Shown here piece by piece: positions 8,630 through 15,263 of a stretch of 20,967 bases of DNA. The DNA lies in IMG/VR virus record IMGVR_UViG_3300005289_000092, positions 1 to 20,967 of that record; one strand, given 5' to 3'. The position numbers were made by a program, and so were the translations under genes. The notes below the pieces were generated by a model. That model ran no database searches and was not told where the DNA came from. It was given only the letters and a program-made list of their open reading frames with translations. Numbering within the stretch: the stretch's first letter is position 1; each line of letters starts with the position of its first letter. Source of the DNA: a virus.

Positions 8630-8943
8630 TCTAATTCAGTTTTTTGCTCCGTTGTGATTGATGCTGTAAATGCTTCAATAAACTTCACTAACTGCGGTGA
8701 TGTCAACCCTCCGTCTTCATCAATCATATCCTCTACCTGATCTATTGTATAATTAAAATCGGCAGTACCTTTTTTTAATGAATTGTACATTAGTGGAGCA
8801 GCAACCAACGGAAGATTTTTAGCAAACAACTGAAAGAACTCCTGAAGTTCTAATTCAAGGTGTTTGACTGTATTTCCAATTACTGCTAATCCAAATTTAG
8901 CTTTGAATTCTTTACCTTCAAATGTTAAAATAGTATGATTCAT
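8599..8943 (-). CDS. Tail assembly chaperone (lambda gpG-like)
   Basis: 114 residues, mostly helical, between the tail tube gene and the tape measure, the invariant site of siphovirus tail chaperones. The C-terminus is Lys-rich (ELEGKKKAPVKK). The codons GAG GGA AAG at residues 105-107 contain G_GGA_AAG, the lambda G/GT slippery heptamer, 22 bp before the zero-frame stop. Most ribosomes would make this 114-residue form and a minority the GT-like fusion. No enzyme motif is expected. The start is 2 bp after the tail tube stop. Confidence 0.85.
   Translation of the reverse strand: MNHTILTFEGKEFKAKFGLAVIGNTVKHLELELQEFFQLFAKNLPLVAAPLMYNSLKKGTADFNYTIDQVEDMIDEDGGLTSPQLVKFIEAFTASITTEQKTELEGKKKAPVKK
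8623..8629 (-). promoter_or_regulatory. Programmed -1 ribosomal frameshift site GGGAAAG
   Basis: The minus strand reads G GGA AAG in the zero frame of the chaperone gene (codons at 8628-8626 and 8625-8623), matching the X_XXY_YYZ rule and identical to the heptamer used in lambda G/GT. The -1 frame downstream is open to the stop at 8252. No strong downstream hairpin or pseudoknot was seen. Confidence 0.8.
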
Positions 8944-8945
8944 GA

Positions 8946-9425
8946 TTATACGTGTAAATCTGTGTTAGAAATTTCTCCACTACCTTGAATTGTTCCTGAG
9001 AATGTAATTTCACCTTCAACTGGAGCTGATCTAGATAGATCACTTAAAAAACCTTTACCAAATTTTGTTTCCTTGGTATCATCTGCCATCGTTGTTTCTA
9101 TTTTCCAGTAAATATGTTTTTTAGTTTTATAAGCGTCCATCATAATAGCAGAAACAGCATCATAACTTGCCAATAACCCATCTACTTCCATTGCTACAGC
9201 ATCAAATGTTATCTGATAACTGTACCCATTATATGTCTTATCCGGTGACAGATTACATTTAGTCTTTGTTCCGTCATTTAATTCTACGGTTTCCGATAAT
9301 TCATTTGTTGTCAGACACCCTACCGGAAAGTAGTTTGCCGCAACTGCTTCTCCTGCTGCATCTTTAATAGGACCATAAATGAAAAGAATTTCATTGGCCC
9401 CAAGTAATGTTTGATTACCTGCCAT
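8946..9425 (-). CDS. Major tail tube protein
   Basis: 159 residues in the tail-tube position, between the tail terminator and the tail chaperones. The sequence fits the TP901-1-like tail tube family: beta-rich, with PVGCLTTNELSE near residues 33-44, YQITFDAVAM in the middle, and a C-terminal GKGFLSDLS...GEITFSGTIQGSGEI. It would polymerise into the tube through which DNA passes. Related landmarks occur again in the protein at 2716-3216. The start overlaps the upstream gene by 11 bp. Confidence 0.85.
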   Translation of the reverse strand: MAGNQTLLGANEILFIYGPIKDAAGEAVAANYFPVGCLTTNELSETVELNDGTKTKCNLSPDKTYNGYSYQITFDAVAMEVDGLLASYDAVSAIMMDAYKTKKHIYWKIETTMADDTKETKFGKGFLSDLSRSAPVEGEITFSGTIQGSGEISNTDLHV

Positions 9426-9834
9426 CTTCTTTAAGTTTTAATGAATATTTAATTATTTTTCTGTAAATCGTTTCCGTTGTAGTTGATTGATTGAGATCTA
9501 ATGGAAATGAAATATTGAAGTATTGAACAATAAAATTTTCTACTGTAATTTTATCAGTTCGTTGTAGAATTTCTTCAATAATATCATCAAGTAATACCCT
9601 GCTTCCAACATTTCCCTTATATCGAGTAATAACGTCAATATTAATTTCTCTCATCTTATCAACAGAACATTTTGTATTCCATTGATCTGATCCACTTTGA
9701 GTGGAAAGAACTATTAAAACATTGTCATTATTAGGAGTGGTAGTATCGTATAGTTTAACGGGAATTCCGTTCACTACCATATTTGAAAGTGTTTGATAAA
9801 AATATTTTCTAATCCACTTATCCGGATTCTTCAT
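9415..9834 (-). CDS. Probable tail terminator protein
   Basis: 139 residues, first gene of the tail operon behind terminator 9893-9920 and promoter copy B. Position just before the tail tube gene and after the HK97 gp10-like gene matches tail terminators (lambda gpU/DUF3168 type). Visible features fit a small alpha/beta protein: an early helix (YFYQTLSNMVV), central strands (NVLIVLSTQSGSD, REINIDVITRYKG) and a C-terminal strand (YRKIIKYSLKL). Assignment is mainly by gene order and overall pattern, without a signature motif. Confidence 0.7.
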   Translation of the reverse strand: MKNPDKWIRKYFYQTLSNMVVNGIPVKLYDTTTPNNDNVLIVLSTQSGSDQWNTKCSVDKMREINIDVITRYKGNVGSRVLLDDIIEEILQRTDKITVENFIVQYFNISFPLDLNQSTTTETIYRKIIKYSLKLKEDGR

Positions 9835-9848
9835 AACTCCAACCTCAT

Positions 9849-9865
9849 TATCTCTAATATAATGA
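9849..9865 (-). promoter_or_regulatory. Copy B of the 17-bp phage late promoter motif
   Basis: The minus strand reads TCATTATATTAGAGATA, one mismatch from consensus, 14 bp before the ATG at 9834. It lies about 30 bp downstream of the terminator at 9893-9920, forming a terminator-promoter unit that separates the head-joining from the tail operon. Confidence 0.7.
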
Positions 9866-9892
9866 ATTAAAACTAATTACGGAATAGGTAAA

Positions 9893-9920
9893 CAAAAAAA
9901 ACACCTTTATTTAAGGTGTT
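9893..9920 (-). terminator. Rho-independent terminator after the head-joining genes
   Basis: Perfect 8-bp stem AACACCTT/AAGGTGTT with a 5-nt loop (9900-9920), followed on the minus strand by an uninterrupted run of T (9893-9899 and the last stem bases). It abuts the stop codon at 9921. Confidence 0.88.
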
Positions 9921-10370
9921 TTAAATTCTGGCATTAAATTCTCTTTTTAATTGATCTAAAGCATTCCTCAAATCCTGAAGGTATCTATTCCTACCTTCTA
10001 TGAAAGCTGGATAAAAATAAGGGTGTGGATGCATTTGTCCCCGCCCATTAATATAGAATTGCCATGCGATATTTTTCCATTCTTCTGCAACCTCAACATA
10101 TGTTCCTGTGCCAAATTCAATATAAGCACCCATAGGCACCTGATTTACTGAAATAATTGATTTAAATCCGTTTTCGTCAGATCTAGCATTTATTGATTGT
10201 CCAATTGTTCCGGTTTCATCAACATCTGAATAGGCAGATAGATTTTGAGCCGCCTTAGTGGCTATTTCTTGTCCATTAACTGCTGTTATTTGTCGAATCC
10301 TCGTTTTACCCTTAGTTCCAAACTGATTTAGTTTAGCTAAAGTTTCCCTTACTCCTTCAACTCTCATCAC
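9921..10370 (-). CDS. HK97 gp10-like neck / tail-component protein
   Basis: 149 residues with the pattern of the HK97 gp10 family: an N-terminal helix around LAKLNQFGTKGKTRIRQ, the mid-protein signature MGAYIEFGTGTYV, and a C-terminal HPHPYFYPAFIEGRNRYLQDL (the family motif around P-F-x-P-A). Proteins of this family sit at the neck between head closure and tail. It overlaps the preceding head-closure gene by 14 bp and ends at a terminator. Two consecutive ATG codons begin the frame. Confidence 0.88.
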   Translation of the reverse strand: MMRVEGVRETLAKLNQFGTKGKTRIRQITAVNGQEIATKAAQNLSAYSDVDETGTIGQSINARSDENGFKSIISVNQVPMGAYIEFGTGTYVEVAEEWKNIAWQFYINGRGQMHPHPYFYPAFIEGRNRYLQDLRNALDQLKREFNARI

Positions 10371-10680
10371 AAAATAAATTTAATTCCATTTGCTCAAGCC
10401 TTCTATGTTCAGTCCCCTTAATGAAATATTCTTTACCTTGATATTTAACAAAGTGATTCTCAGAATATATTATTTCATTTTTTTTATCTCTTACAGAAAA
10501 AATAACCGGGTTTTTAAAATCCTGAATTCCATAATTTACAAAACGGCTCCCGGCATTAGTCGTTATTTTAGCCCAGACTTTTTCCACAAATACATCTGAA
10601 GGTAAATTACCTCCAAAATCATCAGGAACGTGTGTTTTGTTCCATATTTCAATTAATCGATTATATTCCCTTGCTAACAT
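10357..10680 (-). CDS. Head closure / head-tail joining protein (SPP1 gp16-like)
   Basis: 107 residues. The sequence has the pattern of the phage head-tail joining family: REYNRLIEIWNKTHVPDDFGG at the start, VWAKITTNAG in the middle, and FSVRDKKNEI...VKYQGKEYFIKGTEHR near the end. It would plug the connector after packaging and give the tail its docking surface. It overlaps the connector gene by 7 bp and the gp10-like gene by 14 bp, which fits a tightly coupled operon. Confidence 0.85.
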   Translation of the reverse strand: MLAREYNRLIEIWNKTHVPDDFGGNLPSDVFVEKVWAKITTNAGSRFVNYGIQDFKNPVIFSVRDKKNEIIYSENHFVKYQGKEYFIKGTEHRRLEQMELNLFCDES

Positions 10681-11138
10681 GCGATAAAACGTCTATTTGT
10701 GTCTATGACCTGTTTTACATTTTCAGGCAAAAGTGTAGTATTTATATTCTTCTCTGCTTCATAATACCAAACCTTTATCATTTGAAGTGCACAATCAATA
10801 AGTTCTGAAGGTGCATTTTCTTTCGAAGTATATCCAACATTTACCGTGATAGAATCAATTCCGCAAAACCTGACAAAGCCAGGATAATACAAAGGCACTT
10901 CATTATCCGGAAAAGTAGTTGTATTAATTGGATGATCATAAATGTTAATATATCCAGTATAGTCTTTGTTATATGTTTTGTCTTGTGATTTAAAAATATG
11001 TTGTGTTTGCTTCTCGATGTAACCAAACGCAGAATTAATCATTCGACTAACATCATTATCGTCTTCTGAGAAATCATCCAAGCGCAAATATTTCTTAGTT
11101 TCCTCCAGTGATAAAATATGTTCGTAATTATTCGCCAT
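10674..11138 (-). CDS. Head-tail connector (HK97 gp6-like adaptor)
   Basis: 154 residues. The N-terminal pattern SLEETKKYLRLDDFSEDDNDVSRMINSAFGYIEKQT is typical of the gp6-like head-tail connector family, in which an amphipathic helix bundle forms a ring under the portal. The C-terminal region (ELIDCALQMIKVWYYEAEKN) is the usual closing helix. It is followed directly by the head-closure gene (7-bp overlap). The start ATG shares one base with the upstream stop (TAATG). Confidence 0.88.
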   Translation of the reverse strand: MANNYEHILSLEETKKYLRLDDFSEDDNDVSRMINSAFGYIEKQTQHIFKSQDKTYNKDYTGYINIYDHPINTTTFPDNEVPLYYPGFVRFCGIDSITVNVGYTSKENAPSELIDCALQMIKVWYYEAEKNINTTLLPENVKQVIDTNRRFIAC

Positions 11139-11377
11139 TAATTTTGGTTTAATTTATCGTAATCAACTGCGTTTTTCCAATCTGGTTCATAGCTTCCTTC
11201 CTTACAAGGAATTTCTTTGACTAATTGCCCAGTAATTATCAGGTAGTGATAATTTTCTTTATCAATAATATCCTGAGCCAGTTCCCACGTTGGCGCCTCA
11301 ATCCTCATTCCATCAATCCAAACCAATTCTTTAGTATGTTGATTGACAACCTGCATTTGTGTACAGAAAAAAGGCAT
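11138..11377 (-). CDS. Small protein of unknown function in head-joining operon
   Basis: 79 residues, no recognised domain. It begins MPFFCTQMQVVNQHTKELVWIDG and is acidic towards the C-terminus. No transmembrane helix or signal peptide is evident. It is coupled on both sides: its start shares one base with the preceding stop at 11377 and its stop overlaps the connector start at 11138. Position between capsid and connector would suit a small head-associated or accessory protein, but that is only context. Confidence 0.72.
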   Translation of the reverse strand: MPFFCTQMQVVNQHTKELVWIDGMRIEAPTWELAQDIIDKENYHYLIITGQLVKEIPCKEGSYEPDWKNAVDYDKLNQN

Positions 11378-11607
11378 TAATCAGTTTTTTTTGTTTCAAT
11401 AATTTCTGATCCTGCCTTCGTGACCTTTTTCTTTTTATCTGTTGGAATCGACACCTTTTCTTGTGACTTACCGTCAATCCAAACTGCAACTCTTTTATTT
11501 ACTGCAGCCTTATTTCTTTCTGCTCCTAAATCGAGTTCTGTTCCAACTTCATACATTACCATGTGGTTATCTCTATCCGACACAGGCTGAATAATTCTTA
11601 TCCTCAT
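11377..11607 (-). CDS. Small Lys-rich protein of unknown function, first gene after the capsid
   Basis: 76 residues from the ATG at 11607 (MRIRIIQPVSDRDN), with a Lys-rich C-terminal tail (PTDKKKKVTKAG). The frame is open further upstream to an ATG at 11673, but that start would lie beyond promoter copy C (11626-11642) and inside the capsid terminator, so 11607 is preferred. The N-terminal half looks beta-rich (MVMYEVGTELDLG, RVAVWIDGKS). No function is recognised; small proteins with this look follow the capsid gene in other Bacteroidota phages. Confidence 0.72.
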   Translation of the reverse strand: MRIRIIQPVSDRDNHMVMYEVGTELDLGAERNKAAVNKRVAVWIDGKSQEKVSIPTDKKKKVTKAGSEIIETKKTD

Positions 11608-11625
11608 CTTATTTCTTTTTAGGTT

Positions 11626-11642
11626 TATATCTAATATAGTGA
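11626..11642 (-). promoter_or_regulatory. Copy C of the 17-bp phage late promoter motif
   Basis: The minus strand reads TCACTATATTAGATATA, one mismatch from consensus, 18 bp before the ATG at 11607. It lies about 20 bp downstream of the capsid terminator (11661-11689), so it would restart transcription for the head-joining genes. A TTTG lies 19 bp upstream of TATATTAG here, the best match to a host -33 element among the five copies. Confidence 0.7.
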
Positions 11643-11660
11643 TTTTCAGTTTTATTTCAA

Positions 11661-11689
11661 ATAAAAACCACACCCTTTACAGGATGTGG
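11661..11689 (-). terminator. Rho-independent terminator after the major capsid gene
   Basis: The minus strand forms an 8-bp stem CCACATCC/GGGTGTGG with one G-T wobble and a 6-nt loop (11668-11689), followed by TTTTTAT (11661-11667). It lies 25 bp after the capsid stop codon at 11715. Confidence 0.85.
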
Positions 11690-11714
11690 AAAATAATAAA
11701 CTATGCAAAAAGTA

Positions 11715-12989
11715 TTAAACTGTTTCTGGTTTATTGATTGCTGTAATTGCTGCAGCAAATGTTCCTTGCAAGAATGCAGGGATGTGATGCTTTTTGATAT
11801 AGTGTACAGCTCTCATTTCGGCAAGGATGGTCACTAAGTTTTTAGTAAAGTCATCATTTTCATAACCTAAGTTAATATTGATTTCTTCACGAATTCTTAG
11901 GTTAGATTTTGTAAAATCACCAATCAAGAAAGATCCTTCCTCGATAGCTTCATTTTCAATTACTAAAATACCGGCAATTCTTTGCCCGTCAGCAGTAACA
12001 AATGGAGGTAAAATATAATGCCCATCAGTACCTTTTTCAAGATCCATCAAAGCAGCATCCATTGGACTAATCACAATGTAATTAGGATTAAATCTATTTT
12101 TCTTAACCAATGCTACTGCGGTTCTTAAAACATCCAGCCTGTTAGCATTGAAAACAGCTGTAGCGAATGAGGTTCCAGTTACGTTGAATGTTGGGGCATA
12201 CTGAAGAATACCTTTAAGGTTTTGACCCACTCCATCCCCGTCAGAAATTTGCTCATCAAGTTTGATTTCAATAGCTTCCCTTAAGTCTGTGTTAATCTCA
12301 GATCTTAAGAAGTCTAGATCATCCAGGGCTTCCTTAGAAATCTTAACAAAGGCTGTTATTTTTTTAACATCAGCACTCTCTTCTGTATACGTCCAGCTGA
12401 TTTGAGATTTTTTAGCACCTTCCGCCGTCATCCCAGCTGTTCCTTCCTGAGCCTCCTTGTTTACCCACGTAACTTTATTACCTCTGATTGTTGAAACATT
12501 TACGATATTTCTAAACAATGGCATCCTTTGGGGAGCTGCGGAAATAACACGATCTATTTCGGTTGTTAATGCGTTACCGGCATAACTACCCAAAACCATT
12601 GTTGCAGGTGCTTTCACCTCAAATGGTACGGATGAAGCTCTGTTATTTTTTAATTCAGCAATAGCATCTTGAACGGCTTTTTCTTCGAATTTTGCCTTTA
12701 CTTCTTCGTCCATTGTTTTTACAATCCCCTTTACGGATCCGGACTTCTGAAGTTTAATATCCAGCTTATCTAAATGATCCTGCATCTTTTCCAAAGACTC
12801 TTTGACTTCTTGGGAATTATCCGCAGATTTTAAGCCTTCTTCTATTTGTTTTTGGAAATCTGCCATCTTTTGGTCAATTGCTTCTTTTACCTGCTTTGCC
12901 GTATTTTCGCCCGCAGATTTTTCAAATTCTGAGACTTGTTTTTTAATTGCGTCAAGCCCATCCTGCATTTTTGTTTCTAATTCTGTCAT
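11715..12989 (-). CDS. Major capsid protein, HK97 fold
   Basis: 424 residues. The first about 105 residues are a charged coiled coil (LETKMQDGLDAIKKQVSEFE, then VKESLEKMQDHLDKLDIKLQ), as expected for the delta/scaffolding domain removed during maturation. From about 120 on the sequence follows HK97-type capsids: LTTEIDRVISAAPQRMPLF, VSTIRGNKVTWVNKEA, VKISKEALDDLDFLRSEI, then NPNYIVISPMDAALM and the C-terminal LAEMRAVHYIKKHHIPAFLQ. It lies directly downstream of the prohead protease with no gap and is followed by a strong terminator, so it shares promoter copy D with the protease. Whether the capsid cross-links as in HK97 cannot be judged. Confidence 0.95.
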   Translation of the reverse strand: MTELETKMQDGLDAIKKQVSEFEKSAGENTAKQVKEAIDQKMADFQKQIEEGLKSADNSQEVKESLEKMQDHLDKLDIKLQKSGSVKGIVKTMDEEVKAKFEEKAVQDAIAELKNNRASSVPFEVKAPATMVLGSYAGNALTTEIDRVISAAPQRMPLFRNIVNVSTIRGNKVTWVNKEAQEGTAGMTAEGAKKSQISWTYTEESADVKKITAFVKISKEALDDLDFLRSEINTDLREAIEIKLDEQISDGDGVGQNLKGILQYAPTFNVTGTSFATAVFNANRLDVLRTAVALVKKNRFNPNYIVISPMDAALMDLEKGTDGHYILPPFVTADGQRIAGILVIENEAIEEGSFLIGDFTKSNLRIREEININLGYENDDFTKNLVTILAEMRAVHYIKKHHIPAFLQGTFAAAITAINKPETV

Positions 12990-13697
12990 TTACTTGATTT
13001 TAAAATTTAACATTGTATTAAATAACGGCTCATAAGTTTTCAATTGAGTGTCTGCGGACGGCTCATTTTTACTTTGAGTGTTTTCGGTTTTACCTAATTC
13101 GTAAGATTGTAGTTGTAATTGCTTAAGGGCTATTTCAAGAATGGAAAAAGTATCATCTGTAAGATTACCATTTTTAAGCATCTTAACGATTTTACCAACC
13201 ATTTCACTGTTCTCAGCCATAGTTGACTTTATTCCTTCCAATTTTGCTAATGGATTAGCAGCTAACGTAACTGCGGAAAATTCAAACAACTTAACTTCTT
13301 GTAGAATTCTTTTATTTCTCTCATCAACTGATTTAATTGTAGAATACCCAATGCTATGTTCATCAACTAAACCCTCCTCATAAAGTAATATAAGATCATC
13401 CCCATAAGACAACCCTTCTGGAATTTTGGCTTCAAACTTAAGCCCATAATTATCTTCGTGAAGCTTTACATTCTTACTACCTTTATCAATTGGTTTTTCC
13501 CAATTGTGCTGGTATAAGAAGTATATGTCATTTAAACGTTCATTGATTGATTTCGTGAAAGCACCTTTTACTATAACATCGCTGTCATAGTCAGTGTTAT
13601 TAAAAACTGAAGCGTATCCAGTAACCGTGCGAGTCTTTCTGTCTACATCTTTAACTCCTCCACTTTTAACACTTTTGAATTCTAAAATCCCCTTCAT
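12990..13697 (-). CDS. HK97-family prohead protease
   Basis: 235 residues. The protease domain covers about residues 1-160 with the family landmarks: DRKTRTVTGYASVFNN, DSDVIVKGAF, the catalytic His in FLYQHNW (H64), and the catalytic Ser in DEHSIGY (S115), followed by FEFSAVTLAANPLAKL. The remaining about 75 residues are an extension rich in polar residues after a helix. It cleaves the capsid delta domain and itself during head maturation. The capsid gene follows with no intergenic base. The promoter motif lies 13 bp upstream. Confidence 0.93.
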   Translation of the reverse strand: MKGILEFKSVKSGGVKDVDRKTRTVTGYASVFNNTDYDSDVIVKGAFTKSINERLNDIYFLYQHNWEKPIDKGSKNVKLHEDNYGLKFEAKIPEGLSYGDDLILLYEEGLVDEHSIGYSTIKSVDERNKRILQEVKLFEFSAVTLAANPLAKLEGIKSTMAENSEMVGKIVKMLKNGNLTDDTFSILEIALKQLQLQSYELGKTENTQSKNEPSADTQLKTYEPLFNTMLNFKIK

Positions 13698-13710
13698 TTT
13701 TCCTCGTCAT

Positions 13711-13727
13711 TATCTCTAATATAGTGA
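13711..13727 (-). promoter_or_regulatory. Copy D of the 17-bp phage late promoter motif
   Basis: Exact consensus TCACTATATTAGAGATA on the minus strand, 13 bp before the ATG of the prohead protease (13697). It stands back to back with the plus-strand promoter of the inserted genes: only 6 bp separate it from their TTTG element. Confidence 0.75.
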
Positions 13728-13733
13728 TTATAT

Positions 13734-13765
13734 TTTGATTATGTATAACTATTGTTGTAAATTTA
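13734..13765 (+). promoter_or_regulatory. Putative host-type promoter for the plus-strand moron pair
   Basis: TTTG at 13734-13737, a 20-bp spacer, then TAAATTTA at 13758-13765, one mismatch from the Bacteroidota -7 consensus TAnnTTTG. The ATG at 13770 follows after only 4 bp, so the transcript would be leaderless or nearly so. Confidence 0.55.
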
Positions 13766-13769
13766 CCTT

Positions 13770-14084
13770 ATGAACGTTCAAGACACATTACCAAAAGAAA
13801 TTCAGGGAAAGCTAAATATTTACTTTGATCCTATTATTAATAGTTATCATACTTCTTTTTATTCATCCAAGAATGAACGATTGATCGGATACTTATTTTC
13901 AGATCTACCACACATAAAAATGATTGCAGTTGAAGTAGAAAAATTTATTAATGGAAAGAGATACAACTGCTACACAAAAATTTCTTATTCATTGGTTACA
14001 GATACAGATTTAGCCATTGACTTTATAGTTAGTGAAACTAATAATAGCTTGAATAAAGCCTACTTAAGTAACAATCAGAACTAA
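13770..14084 (+). CDS. Unknown protein, first gene of plus-strand moron pair
   Basis: 104 residues, no recognised domain. It begins MNVQDTLPKEIQGKLNIYFD, contains a plausible beta-hairpin (YNCYTKISYSLVTDT) and has no transmembrane helix. It is on the strand opposite to the surrounding head genes, has its own promoter, and is followed after 18 bp by a second plus-strand gene. This arrangement is that of a moron, a self-contained unit that can be expressed when late genes are silent. Function is unknown. Confidence 0.8.
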   Translation: MNVQDTLPKEIQGKLNIYFDPIINSYHTSFYSSKNERLIGYLFSDLPHIKMIAVEVEKFINGKRYNCYTKISYSLVTDTDLAIDFIVSETNNSLNKAYLSNNQN

Positions 14085-14102
14085 TCAATAAAAGACAATT
14101 TA

Positions 14103-14483
14103 ATGGATGCAAAGGATTTAAGAATTGGGAATTTAATTACAAGACATGATTTAGGAACTAGCGAACCTAGGATTGAAACTATCATTGAATTAAGAAAGGA
14201 TAAAGTTTTTACTTCAGGTCCTGTAACTGTAATTTGTGACTATGAAGATCTTAATCCTGTTCCTATAACCGATGAATGGCTTCTAAAGTTAGGTTTTACT
14301 CAGGACGGTGACGAATATTCAAAAGACAATTTTATTGTAAGACTAAATCGAAGAGATTTAGTCATTGAAGGTTTTGAATACGACTACAACGGTATTGTAA
14401 TTTCTACAGAATACTTTTATGTTCACGATTTGCAAAACCTTTACTTTGTTATAAAAAGGCAAGAATTAATCCGTAAAAATTAA
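14103..14483 (+). CDS. Bacteroidota phage-type protein with RIGN and WLLKLGF motifs
   Basis: 126 residues. It begins MDAKDLRIGNLITRH and continues PVPITDEWLLKLGF (about 52-65), then a C-terminal YVHDLQNLYFVIKRQELI. These three landmarks recur in a family of uncharacterised proteins common in Bacteroidota phages and mobile elements (from memory: RIGN near the start, P-I-P-L-T-E-E-W-L-L-K-F-G-F, and Y-V-H-x-L-Q-N-L-Y-F). The function of that family is unknown. The gene is the second of the inserted plus-strand pair and its 3' end overlaps the minus-strand minor head gene by 18 bp tail to tail, with no terminator between them. Confidence 0.85.
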   Translation: MDAKDLRIGNLITRHDLGTSEPRIETIIELRKDKVFTSGPVTVICDYEDLNPVPITDEWLLKLGFTQDGDEYSKDNFIVRLNRRDLVIEGFEYDYNGIVISTEYFYVHDLQNLYFVIKRQELIRKN

Positions 14484-15263
14484 TCCTCCGTTTTCGTCTC
14501 GTTTAGCTTCATAACCAAAAGTACATCTACAGTTGACTGTTTCTTTTGCCGTCCCGTTTTCTCTATCTCCTGGATATTTCATTTTTACACCGCCCACAGA
14601 AAACATTTTATCTTGATCTACTTTTTGCCCATTTGCATGAACATGGGATGACCTTTCTCGCCCATCATTTCTGCCTATCCATATTTTTTGCATCAAAACA
14701 CCAGAAGTCTGCCCGGCTATTTCTTTGGCTGAATTCATAGCAAATCCGGTTTCGGTTCTTGCGATTCTCATTGCCTGCCAAAGATAGAAATCACGTTTGT
14801 TTACAGTTTTGTAAATACGATCTCGCATTTGTTCTACCGTTTCATTTTCGTAAGTTCCTTTGCTTATTTCTGCTACTACAGCAGCTGTCATTGTTTCTGA
14901 AAGGCTACGAATTAAAGTCCCTCCGAATTTTGCGTAGTATTGAATTAAAAACTGCTGAAATGCTTCATTAAAGAATGGTAACGGTCTCCATTTCTTTAAT
15001 TGAATAGGGTTTTCTTTTCTAAGCTGTTTAGCGATGAATGTACCGTAAGCCTTGCCAATTGTGTAATCAACTTTATAGATAGTCTCTTTAAGACTTTCTT
15101 CATCGATGTTTAATACAATTACATACTTAGCATTGTCAAACGTCAAATTATCAAACTTTAAGCCCCTTAATTGCTTACGAAATTCTGCAATAATTAACTT
15201 TAACGCTTTGGCCTCGTAAGCATTGAAATGTTGAATATATGAATTGTAAACCTGATCAGACAT
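14466..15263 (-). CDS. Minor head protein, SPP1 gp7 / Mu F-like
   Basis: 265 residues. The C-terminal half has the family pattern: MRIARTETGFAMNSA, then KIWIGRNDGRERSSHVHANGQ, KMKYPGDREN and the closing NCRC. The N-terminal half is helical. Proteins of this family sit inside the head near the portal and help DNA delivery or head assembly. The start overlaps the portal stop by 8 bp, so it is coupled to the portal and read from promoter copy E. The 3' end overlaps the convergent plus-strand gene by 18 bp. Confidence 0.9.
   Translation of the reverse strand: MSDQVYNSYIQHFNAYEAKALKLIIAEFRKQLRGLKFDNLTFDNAKYVIVLNIDEESLKETIYKVDYTIGKAYGTFIAKQLRKENPIQLKKWRPLPFFNEAFQQFLIQYYAKFGGTLIRSLSETMTAAVVAEISKGTYENETVEQMRDRIYKTVNKRDFYLWQAMRIARTETGFAMNSAKEIAGQTSGVLMQKIWIGRNDGRERSSHVHANGQKVDQDKMFSVGGVKMKYPGDRENGTAKETVNCRCTFGYEAKRDENGGLIFTD

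Noticed and set aside
10841-11026. 61-codon frame inside the connector gene on the same strand
   Set aside because: It is a shifted frame within a well-supported gene, with low-complexity composition.
11608-11673. Longer start (ATG at 11673) for the gene ending at 11377
   Set aside because: It would include promoter copy C and part of the capsid terminator T-tract; the ATG at 11607 fits the motif-to-start spacing of the other copies.
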